The position numbers and the translations under genes are program-made. Below, in pieces: positions 44,787-52,776 of a stretch of 64,000 bases of DNA. How positions within the stretch are numbered: position 1 is the first letter of the stretch; every line of letters starts with the position of its first letter. Source of the stretch: Saccharothrix ecbatanensis (GTDB lineage: Bacteria > Actinomycetota > Actinomycetes > Mycobacteriales > Pseudonocardiaceae); assembly GCF_014205015.1 (NCBI RefSeq), contig NZ_JACHMO010000001.1:2418001-2482000 (forward strand), in the 5' to 3' direction. The notes beneath the pieces were generated by a model, which was not told where the DNA came from, searched no databases, and saw nothing but the letters and a program-made list of their open reading frames with translations.

Positions 44787-45575
44787 GTGGCCGTCTTCGC
44801 CGGGCAGGGTGACGCGGGTCGGTCGATGCGGCTGCTGTGGCGTGGGCCCGGTGGGGGAGCGGGGCCGGGGCTGAGCGTGGACGTGATCCTGGACGCGGCG
44901 ATCGAGGTGGCGGACCGGGACGGCATGGCGTCGTTGTCGATGCGTGCGGTGGGGGAGCGGTTGGGGCGTTCGGCGATGGCGTTGTACACGTACGTGCCGA
45001 GCAAGGCCGAGTTGGTGGATCTGATGTACGACAAGGTGTTGGGGGAGTTGCCGGCGGAGTACCCGTTGGACGGCGGGTGGCGGGTGGCGTTGCGGGCGTG
45101 GGCGGAGGACGTGCGGGCGTTCTTCCTGGCGCATCCGTGGGTGTTGCAGGTGTCGCAGGCGCGGCCGGTGTTGGGGCCTCATGAGTTCGCGATGCTGGAG
45201 ACGTTGTTGCGGATCCTGCGTGCGACGGGGTTGGGCGCGTCGGTGTTGCGGGGTGTGGTGGGCGCGGTGATGCAGTTCGTGCGCGGCGCGGCGGGGGTGA
45301 TCGCGGACGCGCGGCAGGCGGCGCGGGAGACGGGGATGACGGACGAGGAGTGGTGGTTCTCGCGGTCGTCGGTGTTCGAGGAGGTGGCGCCGGATTTCGC
45401 CGTGCGGTTTCCGTTGTCGGCGTGGATCGGGTCGGAGGAGCCGCCGGCGGTGGAGGGGGACGAGTGCGTGCCGTATTTGGAGCGGGACGCGGTGCGCAAT
45501 TTCGCGGTGGGGTTGGACGTGTTGTTGGACGGTGTCGAGGCGGCGGTGGCGCGGGCTCGCGCGGGTGGCGGCTGA
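44787..45575 (+). CDS. TetR/AcrR family transcriptional regulator
   Basis: A 262-residue repressor. The N-terminal helix-turn-helix is IEVADRDGMASLSMRAVGERLGRSAMALYTYVPSKAEL; the C-terminal ligand domain is of the TetR_C group common with long effector pockets (WRVALRAWAEDVRAFFLAHPWV). The GTG at 44787 follows AAGGGGTGG; ATG at 44826 is an alternative. It is divergent from the DrrC-like gene and most likely represses it until a DNA-binding drug is present. Confidence 0.9.
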   Translation: MAVFAGQGDAGRSMRLLWRGPGGGAGPGLSVDVILDAAIEVADRDGMASLSMRAVGERLGRSAMALYTYVPSKAELVDLMYDKVLGELPAEYPLDGGWRVALRAWAEDVRAFFLAHPWVLQVSQARPVLGPHEFAMLETLLRILRATGLGASVLRGVVGAVMQFVRGAAGVIADARQAARETGMTDEEWWFSRSSVFEEVAPDFAVRFPLSAWIGSEEPPAVEGDECVPYLERDAVRNFAVGLDVLLDGVEAAVARARAGGG

Positions 45576-45724
45576 GGGTCGTTCCGGGTGGGATACCGTG
45601 TGGCCGTTCACGCGGATTTTGGAGGTGGGACCCATTTCTGCTGGTGCATGTCGGGTCGTCTCCGGCCGCGTTGTGGCGGTGTAGGGGCGCCCGCGGTTCT
45701 TACGCGAGAGGCGTTGCGCTGTCC

Positions 45725-46504
45725 ATGCTGGTTCCCGATGTCGATGTGGTCGCGCGGTTGCGTGCGGCGGGTTGTGTGTTCGCCGAGGACGAGGCGCGGT
45801 TGTTGGCCGCTGCCGCTCGCACGCCCGCGGAGTTCGAGGTGTTGACGGCGCGGCGGGTGGCCGGGTTGCCGTTGGAGCACGTGGTGGGGTGGGCGGAGTT
45901 CTGCGGCTTGCGGGTCGTGGTGGAGCCGGGCGTGTTCGTGCCGCGTCGGCGCACGGAGTTGATGGTGCGGGTGGCGGTGTCCGGTGCGCGGCCGGGCGCG
46001 GTGGTGGTGGACCTGTGTTGTGGGTCGGGTGCGGTGGGTGCGGCGGTGGCCGATCGGGTGGCGGGGGTGGAGTTGCACGCGGTGGACATCGATCCGGCGG
46101 CGGTGCGCTGTGCTCGTCGCAACGTGGGGGCTGGTTCGGTGTACGAGGGTGATCTGTACGCGCCGTTGCCGGTGTCGTTGCTGGGCCGGGTCGATGTGCT
46201 GGTGGCGAACGCGCCTTATGTGCCGTCGGGGGCGATCGGGCTGATGCCGCCGGAGGCCCGCGAGTACGAGCCGTTGGTGGCGTTGGACGGTGGTGTGGAC
46301 GGTCTGGACGTGCAGCGGCGGGTGATCGCGGACGCGGTGCGGTGGTTGGCGCCGGGTGGGCGGTTGCTGGTGGAGACGGGTGCGCGGCAGGCGGCGGGGA
46401 CGGTCGCGGCGTTCGCGCGGGGCGGGTTGCGCGCGGAGGTCGTGTCGGACGAGGACCTGTCGGCGACGGTCGTGGTCGGGTGGCTCGACCAGGTGGTCGT
46501 CTAG
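45725..46504 (+). CDS. HemK/PrmC-like N5-glutamine methyltransferase family protein
   Basis: A 259-residue methyltransferase. It has an N-terminal helical region (RLRAAGCVFAEDEARLLAAA), VFVPRRRTELMVRVA, SAM motif VVDLCCGSGAVGAAVA, acidic loop HAVDIDPAAVRCARRN and the catalytic NAPYVP in place of canonical NPPY. PrmC modifies the GGQ glutamine of release factors; this short variant with NAPY may act on another protein. ATG at 45725 is used; the residue context upstream is not PrmC-like. It is probably monocistronic. Confidence 0.83.
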   Translation: MLVPDVDVVARLRAAGCVFAEDEARLLAAAARTPAEFEVLTARRVAGLPLEHVVGWAEFCGLRVVVEPGVFVPRRRTELMVRVAVSGARPGAVVVDLCCGSGAVGAAVADRVAGVELHAVDIDPAAVRCARRNVGAGSVYEGDLYAPLPVSLLGRVDVLVANAPYVPSGAIGLMPPEAREYEPLVALDGGVDGLDVQRRVIADAVRWLAPGGRLLVETGARQAAGTVAAFARGGLRAEVVSDEDLSATVVVGWLDQVVV

Positions 46505-46511
46505 GAGCTGT

Positions 46512-46527
46512 TTGAGCGAGTGCTCAA
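46512..46527. promoter_or_regulatory. TetR-type operator copy 1
   Basis: TTGAGC-GAGT-GCTCAA is a perfect inverted repeat, 48 bases upstream of the monooxygenase ATG. It shares its TTGAGCG/GCTCAA halves with the second copy at 46545-46562. Confidence 0.65.
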
Positions 46528-46544
46528 CACCGTCTACCCTCCGA

Positions 46545-46562
46545 TTTGAGCGATCGCTCAAA
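46545..46562. promoter_or_regulatory. TetR-type operator copy 2
   Basis: TTTGAGCGATCGCTCAAA is a perfect 18-bp palindrome immediately before the ribosome site of the FAD monooxygenase gene. Such palindromes are classic TetR-family targets; the TetR gene that closes this operon (49394-50020) is the obvious binder, giving autoregulation. Confidence 0.75.
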
Positions 46563-46574
46563 AGGGGTGGGTCG

Positions 46575-47832
46575 ATGGTCGAGCGCACCGTGGTCGTGGT
46601 GGCGGCGGGATCGGGGGACTCGCGGCGGCCGTCGCGCTGCGCCGGCGGGGTTGGCGGGTCGTCGTGCTGGAGCGGGCCGGGGAGTTCGGCGAGGTGGGCG
46701 CCGGTCTGTCGCTGTGGCCGAACGCCCTGCGGGCGCTCGCGGCGCTCGGTGTGGAGGAGCGGGTGCGTGCGCTCGGGGCGGTGGAGTCGGCGGGCGGTGT
46801 GCGTGATCGCAGGGGCCGCTGGCTCTCCCGGCTGGACAACGCGGAGATCGCGCGGCGTCACGGCCGGCCGCTCGTGGTGGTGCACCGGGCGGATCTGGTG
46901 CGGGCGCTGGTCGAGGCGTTGCCGGTGGAGTGCCTGCGGTCGGGCGGCGAGGTGCGGGCCGTGCGCCCGGACGGTGACGCCGTGGTGGTCGAGTACCGGG
47001 GCGGGGTCGTGCGCCCGGACGGTGATGCCATGGTGGTCGAGCACCGGGACGGGGTCGTGCGCCCGGACGGTGACGCCGTGGTGGTCGAGCACCGGGACGG
47101 GGTGGTGCGGGCGGATCTGGTGGTCGGCGCGGACGGTGTGCACAGCGGGGTGCGGCGGCAGTGGTGGCCGGAGGCGGCGGTTCCCCGCTACGCCGGGTAC
47201 ACCGCGTGGCGCATGATCGCCGGGCCCGTCGCCGAGCCGCCCGCGGAAGGCGCCGTGACGTGGGGTCGCGGTGAACGGTTCGGGTTCACGGCATTGCCGG
47301 GCGGGCGGTTCTACTGCTTCGCGGCGGCCACCGTGCCCGAGGGGGTGCCGCCGATGGCGAGCATGCGGCCGTGTCGAGCCGGTTCGCCGACTGGCCCGAT
47401 CCGATCCCCGCGCTGCTGGCGGCGACGCCGGAGGGCGGTGTGATCCGCCACGACATCTACCACCTGCCGCCGTTGGCGACCTACGTGCGCGGCCGGGTGG
47501 CGTTGCTGGGGGACGCGGCGCACGCGATGGACCCGATGCTGGGGCAGGGCGCGTGCCAGGCGTTGGAGGACGCGGTCGTCCTCGCCGCCTGCCTGGACGA
47601 GACCCCGGACGTGGAGTCGGCGCTGGCCCGCTACGACGGGCTGCGTGGGCCGCGGACACGGGCTGTCGTCCGCCGCTCGGCGCGTCTCGGCGCCGTCGCC
47701 CAGTGGTCGTGGCCGCCGGCGGTGTGGGCCCGTGATCTCGGCGCCAGGGTGGTCCCGGCGTCGGTGACCTTGCGTTCCATGGCGTCCGTCCTGGACTGGA
47801 CGCCGCCGCGCGGGTCGGGGGAGGGCGTGTAG
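46575..47832 (+). pseudogene. FAD-dependent monooxygenase with two frameshifts
   Basis: A flavoprotein hydroxylase of about 420 residues is readable in three pieces. MVERTVVVV at the ATG loses the frame near 46606; restoring one base yields GGGIGGLAAAVALRRRGWRV, the FAD-binding motif. The middle (residues GEFGEVGAGLSLWPNALRAL, then VVGADGVHSGVRRQWWP) is intact to about 47352. There a second single-base loss shifts the frame before DGEHAAVSSRFADWPDP, and the end contains the second FAD motif RVALLGDAAHAMDPMLGQGA. Either the gene is dead or these are two sequencing deletions in G-rich runs. Its TAG overlaps the next GTG. Confidence 0.82.
46961..47104 (+). repeat. Three tandem 48-bp coding repeats
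   Basis: Units 46961-47008, 47009-47056 and 47057-47104 each encode VRPDGDAVVVEYRGGV-like 16-residue blocks within the monooxygenase. Copies 2 and 3 differ at only a few bases. Related enzymes have one such strand-loop, so this is a recent in-frame expansion that preserves the frame. Confidence 0.93.
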
Positions 47833-49418
47833 TGCCCGACTGGACGTACCACCCGCTGCGCGGAGCGGCGGCGGCGCTGCTGGGAACTCGTCGGTCGCAG
47901 CGGACGGCGCTGCGGACGCTGGCCGCGGTGGCGTCGTTGCCCGGGGGTGGGTGGCTGATCTCGCGGGGGTTCGGGCACCGGCACCCGCCGCCGGAGTCGG
48001 CCGGTTCGGTCGCGGGGGTGGTGGTGGCGAATCGGCTGGGCGCGGTGGTGCCGCCGGACGTGGCGCGTGACGCGGTGCGCGCGTTGCCGCTGTTGGGTGC
48101 CGGGCTGGTCGAAGTGGCTCCGGTCGGCCCGGCGGACGTCGAGGTGGTGCGGGAGGCGGCGGTGGGTCGACGTGTCCCGGTGGTGGTGCGCGCGACGGGA
48201 CCGGACGTGGTGGCCGCGCTGTCGGGGCACGTCGACGCTGTCCTGACCGAGGCCGACGACGGCGTGATCGTGATCCGGACGGGATCGGCCTCCGTCGCCG
48301 AGGCCGCCGCCGCGCTCGTCGACCCGGGCACGACGGTGCTGGTCACGCCGGGGGTGTTGGTGGAGGCCGGTCCGGGCTGGTTCGCCCGGGTCACGGACGC
48401 GGTGACGCCCACCCGTCCTGCGCCCACCCTGCGCGACGTCGGCCGTGATCCCCGGCGGTGGCCGGCCTGGTGGTGGGGTCTGCTGGTCGGCCTGGGCATG
48501 ACCGGGGCCGGGCTGGGGGCCGCCGTGATCACGCTCGGGCCGGTGCTGCTGTGGTACGACCGCGGCTTCCTGGGCATGGGCGTGGACCGGCTGCACGGGA
48601 TCAACCACCACCTGGTGCACTTCCTCCAGCACGACCGGATCACCATGGCCGGGACGATGGTCGCGATCGGCGTGCTCTACGTCGGCCTCGCGGTGGGCGG
48701 CATCCGGCGGGGGTGGCCGTGGGCCAGGGAGGCGTACCTGGTCTCCGGGTGGATCGGGTTCGCCACGGTGCTGTACTTCCTGGGGTTCGGGTTCGTGGAG
48801 CCGCTGCACACGGCGGTCGCCGTGGTGCTGTTCCCGATGTTCCTGGCCGCGACCCGACGCCGCCCGGACCGGCCACAGTGGACCGCGCGACCCGAGGGCC
48901 CCGAACGTGAGCGGCACCGGGCGCTGGTGGGGCAGTTGCTGATGGTGTGCACGGGGCTGGGGCTGTTCGTCGGTGGCGCGGTGGTGTCGGCGGTCGGTCT
49001 CACGGAGGTGTTCGTGGCCAGTGACCTGGAGTTCCTGCGGACCGGCCCGGACGAGCTGCACGCGGCGAACCCCCGGCTGCTGTCGTTCGTCGCGCACGAC
49101 CGGGCCGGCTTCGGCGGTGCGCTGATGTCGGCCGCCACGGCGATCACGCTGCTCAGCGCGTGGGGGTGGCGGCGGGGCGAGTCCTGGGTGTGGTGGTCGC
49201 TCGCACTGGCCGCGATCGCCGGGTTCCTCCCCGCGGTCGCGGTGCACGGCGCCATCGGGTACACCGACGCCGTCCACCTGGCGCCGGTCTTCGCCGGGAT
49301 GGGTCTCACCCTGACCGCGCTGGTCCTGGCCCGCCCCTACCTGTGCGCGCGCCCGGAGGAGGTCCGTGCGACCGCGCACCTACCGTATGCGGCATGGCGG
49401 ACACCCGACAGCGACTGA
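47832..49418 (+). CDS. Dihydroorotate-dehydrogenase-like domain fused to a membrane domain
   Basis: A 528-residue protein. Residues about 1-210 resemble a reduced DHODH TIM barrel (YHPLRGAAAALLGTRRSQRT, GVVVANRLGAVVPPDVARDA, LPLLGAGLVEVAPVG, DAVLTEADDGVIVIRTGSAS) but without a clear catalytic Ser/Cys loop. Residues about 220-515 contain roughly eight transmembrane helices (WWWGLLVGLGMTGAGLGAAV and others) with conserved His in LHGINHHLVHFLQHD. Its GTG overlaps the TAG of the monooxygenase and its end overlaps the TetR gene by 25 bases. The function is not known; a membrane redox role is a guess. Confidence 0.7.
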   Translation: MPDWTYHPLRGAAAALLGTRRSQRTALRTLAAVASLPGGGWLISRGFGHRHPPPESAGSVAGVVVANRLGAVVPPDVARDAVRALPLLGAGLVEVAPVGPADVEVVREAAVGRRVPVVVRATGPDVVAALSGHVDAVLTEADDGVIVIRTGSASVAEAAAALVDPGTTVLVTPGVLVEAGPGWFARVTDAVTPTRPAPTLRDVGRDPRRWPAWWWGLLVGLGMTGAGLGAAVITLGPVLLWYDRGFLGMGVDRLHGINHHLVHFLQHDRITMAGTMVAIGVLYVGLAVGGIRRGWPWAREAYLVSGWIGFATVLYFLGFGFVEPLHTAVAVVLFPMFLAATRRRPDRPQWTARPEGPERERHRALVGQLLMVCTGLGLFVGGAVVSAVGLTEVFVASDLEFLRTGPDELHAANPRLLSFVAHDRAGFGGALMSAATAITLLSAWGWRRGESWVWWSLALAAIAGFLPAVAVHGAIGYTDAVHLAPVFAGMGLTLTALVLARPYLCARPEEVRATAHLPYAAWRTPDSD

Positions 49419-50020
49419 TCGACGGCGCGATCGACGCGATCCGGCGGCACGGCATCGCCGGCACGTCCGCCCGGACGATCGCCACCGCCGCCGGCGTCAA
49501 CCAGGCCCTGATCTTCTACCACTTCGGCAGCGTGCACGATCTGCTCGAAGCCGCGTGCCTGGCGTCCACCGAATCGAGGGTCGCGCCGTTCCGGGACCGG
49601 CTGGACGGGGTCACGTCACTGCGGCAGCTGTTGGACGTGGGCCGACGCCTGCACGCCGAGGAACGGTCGGTGGGCAACGTCATGGTGCTCGCCCAGATGC
49701 TCGCCGGCGCGCAGTCGGACCCGAAGCTGGCCGAGGCGACGTCGGCGGCGCTGCACCTGTGGATCGCCCCGATCGAGGGGGTGCTGGAGCGGCTGCTGGC
49801 CGACTCGCCGCTGGCCGGGTTCGTCGACACGGCGGGTCTGGCGCGCGCGGTGAGCGCCGGGTTCATCGGCCTGGAACTGTTCGAGGGCGTCGACCCCGCC
49901 GGCGCGCACGCCGCGCTGGACGCGCTGGACCGCCTCGGGGCCCTGGCCGAGGTGGTCGACGACCTCGGCCCGGTCGCCCGGCGCGCGCTCAGCGCCAAAC
50001 TCCGCAAGTCGGCGAAGTGA
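49394..50020 (+). CDS. TetR/AcrR family transcriptional regulator
   Basis: A 208-residue repressor with the helix-turn-helix IRRHGIAGTSARTIATAAGVNQALIFYHFGS near residues 14-44 and an all-helical ligand domain. The ATG at 49394 lies inside the preceding gene (25-base overlap), so it is the third gene of the monooxygenase operon. It probably binds the two TTGAGC palindromes at 46512-46562. Confidence 0.9.
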   Translation: MADTRQRLIDGAIDAIRRHGIAGTSARTIATAAGVNQALIFYHFGSVHDLLEAACLASTESRVAPFRDRLDGVTSLRQLLDVGRRLHAEERSVGNVMVLAQMLAGAQSDPKLAEATSAALHLWIAPIEGVLERLLADSPLAGFVDTAGLARAVSAGFIGLELFEGVDPAGAHAALDALDRLGALAEVVDDLGPVARRALSAKLRKSAK

Positions 50021-50029
50021 CCCGTCCCG

Positions 50030-50953
50030 TCAGGCGCCGACGACGCCGTCGCTGAGCTCCCGTGCGATGTCGAGGTGCCCGGCGTGCCGTGCGTACTCCT
50101 GGAGCAGGTGGAACAGGATCCACGCCAGGGTCGGGCGCGGCACGTCGGGTTGGCCCCAGTGGGCGGCACGGTCGGTGAAGGCGGATTCGGCGACGATGTC
50201 GCGGGACCGGGCGCACTGCTCGCGGTAGAAGGCGCGGACGTTGTCGGTGGAGTCGTCGCCTTCGATCACCCACTCGGCGTCCTCGACGTCGGGGTTGCCG
50301 TACGGGTGGGTGATCTCCTCGCCGCGGAAGCACCAGCGCAGCCAGCGCAGTTCGACGAAGGCGAGGTGTTTGACCAGGCCGAGGGGTGTCCAGCCGGAGG
50401 GCAGGCGGCTGGTGCGCAGTTCCTCCTCGGTCATCCCGTCGATCTTGCGGAGCACGGCTTCGCGGTAGAAGTCGAGGTAGGCGAGGAGGAGGTCACCGGT
50501 GTCGGCGATGTCCGGCGTGGGTTCGACGGGCACGGGCAGGTGCGCCAGGACGCGGGTGCCGTCGACGTCGAGGATGGCGCCGGCCTTGCGGAGGACGGTG
50601 ATGGCGGCGATGTTGTCGGTGGTGGTGTCCGCGACGATGGCGCTCACGCCGCGCCCGGGTGCTTCCTCCACGATGCGGCGCAGTGCGGCCAGTCCGACGC
50701 CGGCCCCGCGGGCGCAGCGGGCGATCCACATGCCGGTCTCGCCCTTGACGGTGAGCCGGGCCATGCCGACGGTGCGGTCGTCCTCCACGATCTCGTACGC
50801 GTCGTCCCGCATGCCCCGGTAGAACTCGCGGAACTCGTCGGGGCGGTCCACGGTCCAGCCGGGTGGCATCACGTCGGCGGGATCGGCGTCCGCGACCGCC
50901 AGGCCGAGCAGGCGCTCCACTCCCTCGTCGTCCAACCGCCGCAAGAGGATCAT
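50030..50953 (-). CDS. GNAT acetyltransferase-DinB fusion protein
   Basis: A 307-residue two-domain protein. Residues about 1-140 are a GNAT fold (VGMARLTVKGETGMWIARCA, RGAGVGLAALRRIVEEAPGR as the acetyl-CoA loop, TTDNIAAITVLRKAGA). Residues about 150-305 are a DinB/DUF664 four-helix bundle (LLLAYLDFYREAVLRKIDGM, LPSGWTPLGLVKHLAFVELR with a likely metal His, HLLQEYARHAGHLDIARE with two more). DinB-type bundles use three His for metal and often thiol-dependent transfer. The ATG overlaps the upstream stop. The target is unknown; modification of a small toxic molecule is plausible. Confidence 0.83.
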   Translation of the reverse strand: MILLRRLDDEGVERLLGLAVADADPADVMPPGWTVDRPDEFREFYRGMRDDAYEIVEDDRTVGMARLTVKGETGMWIARCARGAGVGLAALRRIVEEAPGRGVSAIVADTTTDNIAAITVLRKAGAILDVDGTRVLAHLPVPVEPTPDIADTGDLLLAYLDFYREAVLRKIDGMTEEELRTSRLPSGWTPLGLVKHLAFVELRWLRWCFRGEEITHPYGNPDVEDAEWVIEGDDSTDNVRAFYREQCARSRDIVAESAFTDRAAHWGQPDVPRPTLAWILFHLLQEYARHAGHLDIARELSDGVVGA

Positions 50954-52110
50954 TTCGCCAACTCCTTTTCCAACGGGGTCCGGAAGCGGGGGATCACGCG
51001 CACCCCGGCCAGCCGGACCGCCACTCGGTCCGCCTCACGGGCGATCGCGGCCGCCGCCTCCGTGCCGACGTCCTCCACGAGTTCCCAAACGAGTTCGCCG
51101 TCCGCGCGTTGCGCCCACCCTCCGACCACCGAGCCGTTCCACCAGACCGTCGGCCCGACGTTGCCCGTGGTGTCGAACAGGCGTGACCGCTGGTGGTCGG
51201 GGAGGTACCAGCCGCGAGCCTGCCACCCCATCGGTGTCGAATCCAGTGCCGGCAGCAGCGCGGCCCACGGCTCCGGCTCCCCGATCGGCTCCACGTCGTC
51301 CGGCAGCACGTAACCGTCGCCGGTGGACAGTCGGACCCGGACCGCGCCAACGGCGGTGAGCGCCTTGCGGACCGCGCCGAGCGTCCAGCCGGTCCACCAC
51401 TTGACGTCCGCCTCGGTGCCGGGCCCGTAGGACGCGAGCCAGCGGCGCACCAGTTCGGCGCGGGCCTCGTCGGGGTCGATCTCGGGCCACGGTGTCGCGG
51501 GCGTCCAGCGGAACTGGCTGCTCAGCCACGTGCCGAGCGGGCGGCCGCGACGCATCCAGCCCTCGGCGGCCAGGACCCGGATGACGCGGCTGGAGACGTT
51601 CTGCCGGATCTCGCGGGGCGTGCCGGCGCCGAGCACGACCTGCTCCAGCAACGCGGGCACGTCCCGGGTCAGCTCGACCGCGGTCGCCTCGCCGCGCAAC
51701 CGCAGCGCCTCCAGCGTGGCCTTCTCGACCTCCGCCAGCCGGTCGGCGTCCCAACCGACGCCCTCGGCGAGGTACTGGACCAGCCTCTGCCGCTCCTTCG
51801 CGGCGATCGCGTCGCCGGCGGCGGCCTGCACGACAGGGGCCGTGGCGGCGGTGACGGCGAACATCGTGCGGCGCATGCAGAGCAGCCGCACCAGCGTCCG
51901 CCGCTCGTAGAACGCGGTCTCGACCTCGGCCGCCGAAGGGTGTTCCATCCGGGCGCACGCGGACAGGACCACGGTGGCCGGGTCGGTGGCGTGCAGACCC
52001 ACCAGGGTGTCTGCGACGTCCTCGACGGAGGCGGCGGTGGGGGTGGCCAGCAGGTGGCGGACGCCGAGGCGGACCCGCCGCTGGGCGTCGTCGATCTCGG
52101 CGAGCGTCAC
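50950..52110 (-). CDS. AlkZ-like winged-helix DNA-binding protein
   Basis: A 386-residue HTH_42-family protein built of tandem winged helices (RRVRLGVRHLLATPTAASVE, FYERRTLVRLLCMRRTMFAV, TWLSSQFRWTPATPWPEIDP, VKWWTGWTLGAVRKALTAV). The family includes AlkZ DNA glycosylases, which unhook interstrand crosslinks and protect antibiotic producers. AlkZ uses a Gln-x-Gln motif at the start of its barrel; here the equivalent reads GLHATDPATV, so glycosylase activity is uncertain. GTG start at 52110; ATGA coupling to the GNAT-DinB gene. Confidence 0.8.
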   Translation of the reverse strand: MTLAEIDDAQRRVRLGVRHLLATPTAASVEDVADTLVGLHATDPATVVLSACARMEHPSAAEVETAFYERRTLVRLLCMRRTMFAVTAATAPVVQAAAGDAIAAKERQRLVQYLAEGVGWDADRLAEVEKATLEALRLRGEATAVELTRDVPALLEQVVLGAGTPREIRQNVSSRVIRVLAAEGWMRRGRPLGTWLSSQFRWTPATPWPEIDPDEARAELVRRWLASYGPGTEADVKWWTGWTLGAVRKALTAVGAVRVRLSTGDGYVLPDDVEPIGEPEPWAALLPALDSTPMGWQARGWYLPDHQRSRLFDTTGNVGPTVWWNGSVVGGWAQRADGELVWELVEDVGTEAAAAIAREADRVAVRLAGVRVIPRFRTPLEKELAK

Positions 52111-52185
52111 CGCTCCATCCTCGGCGATCTACCCTGGTCCCGGAACCGGTGATGCGAAACCGGAATACCGCCGGACAAGGACGAG

Positions 52186-52767
52186 ATGTCTGCTACACGG
52201 CTGTTGGTGCTCGGGGTGGTGCACGGTTATGGGCGTGCTCACGGCTACCTGATCGGCAACGACCTGATGGCGTGGGGTGCGGGGGACTGGGCCAACGTCA
52301 AATGGGGCTCGATCTACCACGCGCTCAAGCAGCTCACGAAGGACGGCTGCCTCGCCGATCACGCCGTGCCGCCCGGTCGGACGGATTACGAAATCACCCC
52401 CAAGGGGGAGGCCGAGTACCGGCGGCTCCTCGGTGACGCGCTGCGCCGTCCGGAGACCCGGCCGGACATGCTCGCCGCGGGACTGGCCTTGCTGCCGTCG
52501 TTGGCGCGGGCGGAGGCGGTGGAGTTGCTGACCGAGCGGTTGGCGGAGCTGGAGAGCCGTCGTGACGCGGCGCGCAAGCAGGCGGAGGAGTGGCGGGAGC
52601 CGGCGCACGTGCGGGAGCTGTTCGGGTTGTGGGAGCACACGGCGGCCGGTGGGGCGGAGTGGACGCGGGGGCTGCTCGAACGGCTGGAGGCCGGTGCGTA
52701 CCGGATGGCGGGCGAGCCTGGATCGCCGGGGGAGGCCGGCAGCTGGGTTATACTCAAACTTGAGTAG
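52186..52767 (+). CDS. PadR-family transcriptional regulator
   Basis: A 193-residue winged-helix repressor. The N-terminal wing domain is LLVLGVVHGYGRAHGYLIGN...WANVKWGSIYHALKQLTKDG and YEITPKGEAEYRRLL; the C-terminal half is a coiled dimerisation region (ERLAELESRRDAARKQAEEW). The ATG at 52186 is preceded by AAGGACGAG. Its last codons, ATA CTC AAA CTT GAG TAG, form a perfect palindrome that looks like a PadR operator. It lies directly upstream of the SNF2 helicase gene. Confidence 0.9.
   Translation: MSATRLLVLGVVHGYGRAHGYLIGNDLMAWGAGDWANVKWGSIYHALKQLTKDGCLADHAVPPGRTDYEITPKGEAEYRRLLGDALRRPETRPDMLAAGLALLPSLARAEAVELLTERLAELESRRDAARKQAEEWREPAHVRELFGLWEHTAAGGAEWTRGLLERLEAGAYRMAGEPGSPGEAGSWVILKLE
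52751..52766. promoter_or_regulatory. PadR-type operator inside the padR stop region
   Basis: TACTCAA-AC-TTGAGTA is a perfect 7+7 palindrome covering the final codons and stop of the PadR gene and ending ten bases before the SNF2 GTG. Its sequence is like the ACTCAAN(n)TTGAGT sites reported for PadR repressors. It is placed to control the helicase operon. Confidence 0.65.
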
Positions 52768-52776
52768 CTAGGGGGA

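Noticed and set aside
46961..47104. Three 48-bp repeats as a possible CRISPR array
   Set aside because: Contiguous with no spacers and fully in frame with the monooxygenase middle segment.
45608..48646. A 1012-codon open frame on the minus strand
   Set aside because: It runs opposite to well-supported genes, is Pro/Arg/His-rich without domains, and is an artefact of high GC at third positions.
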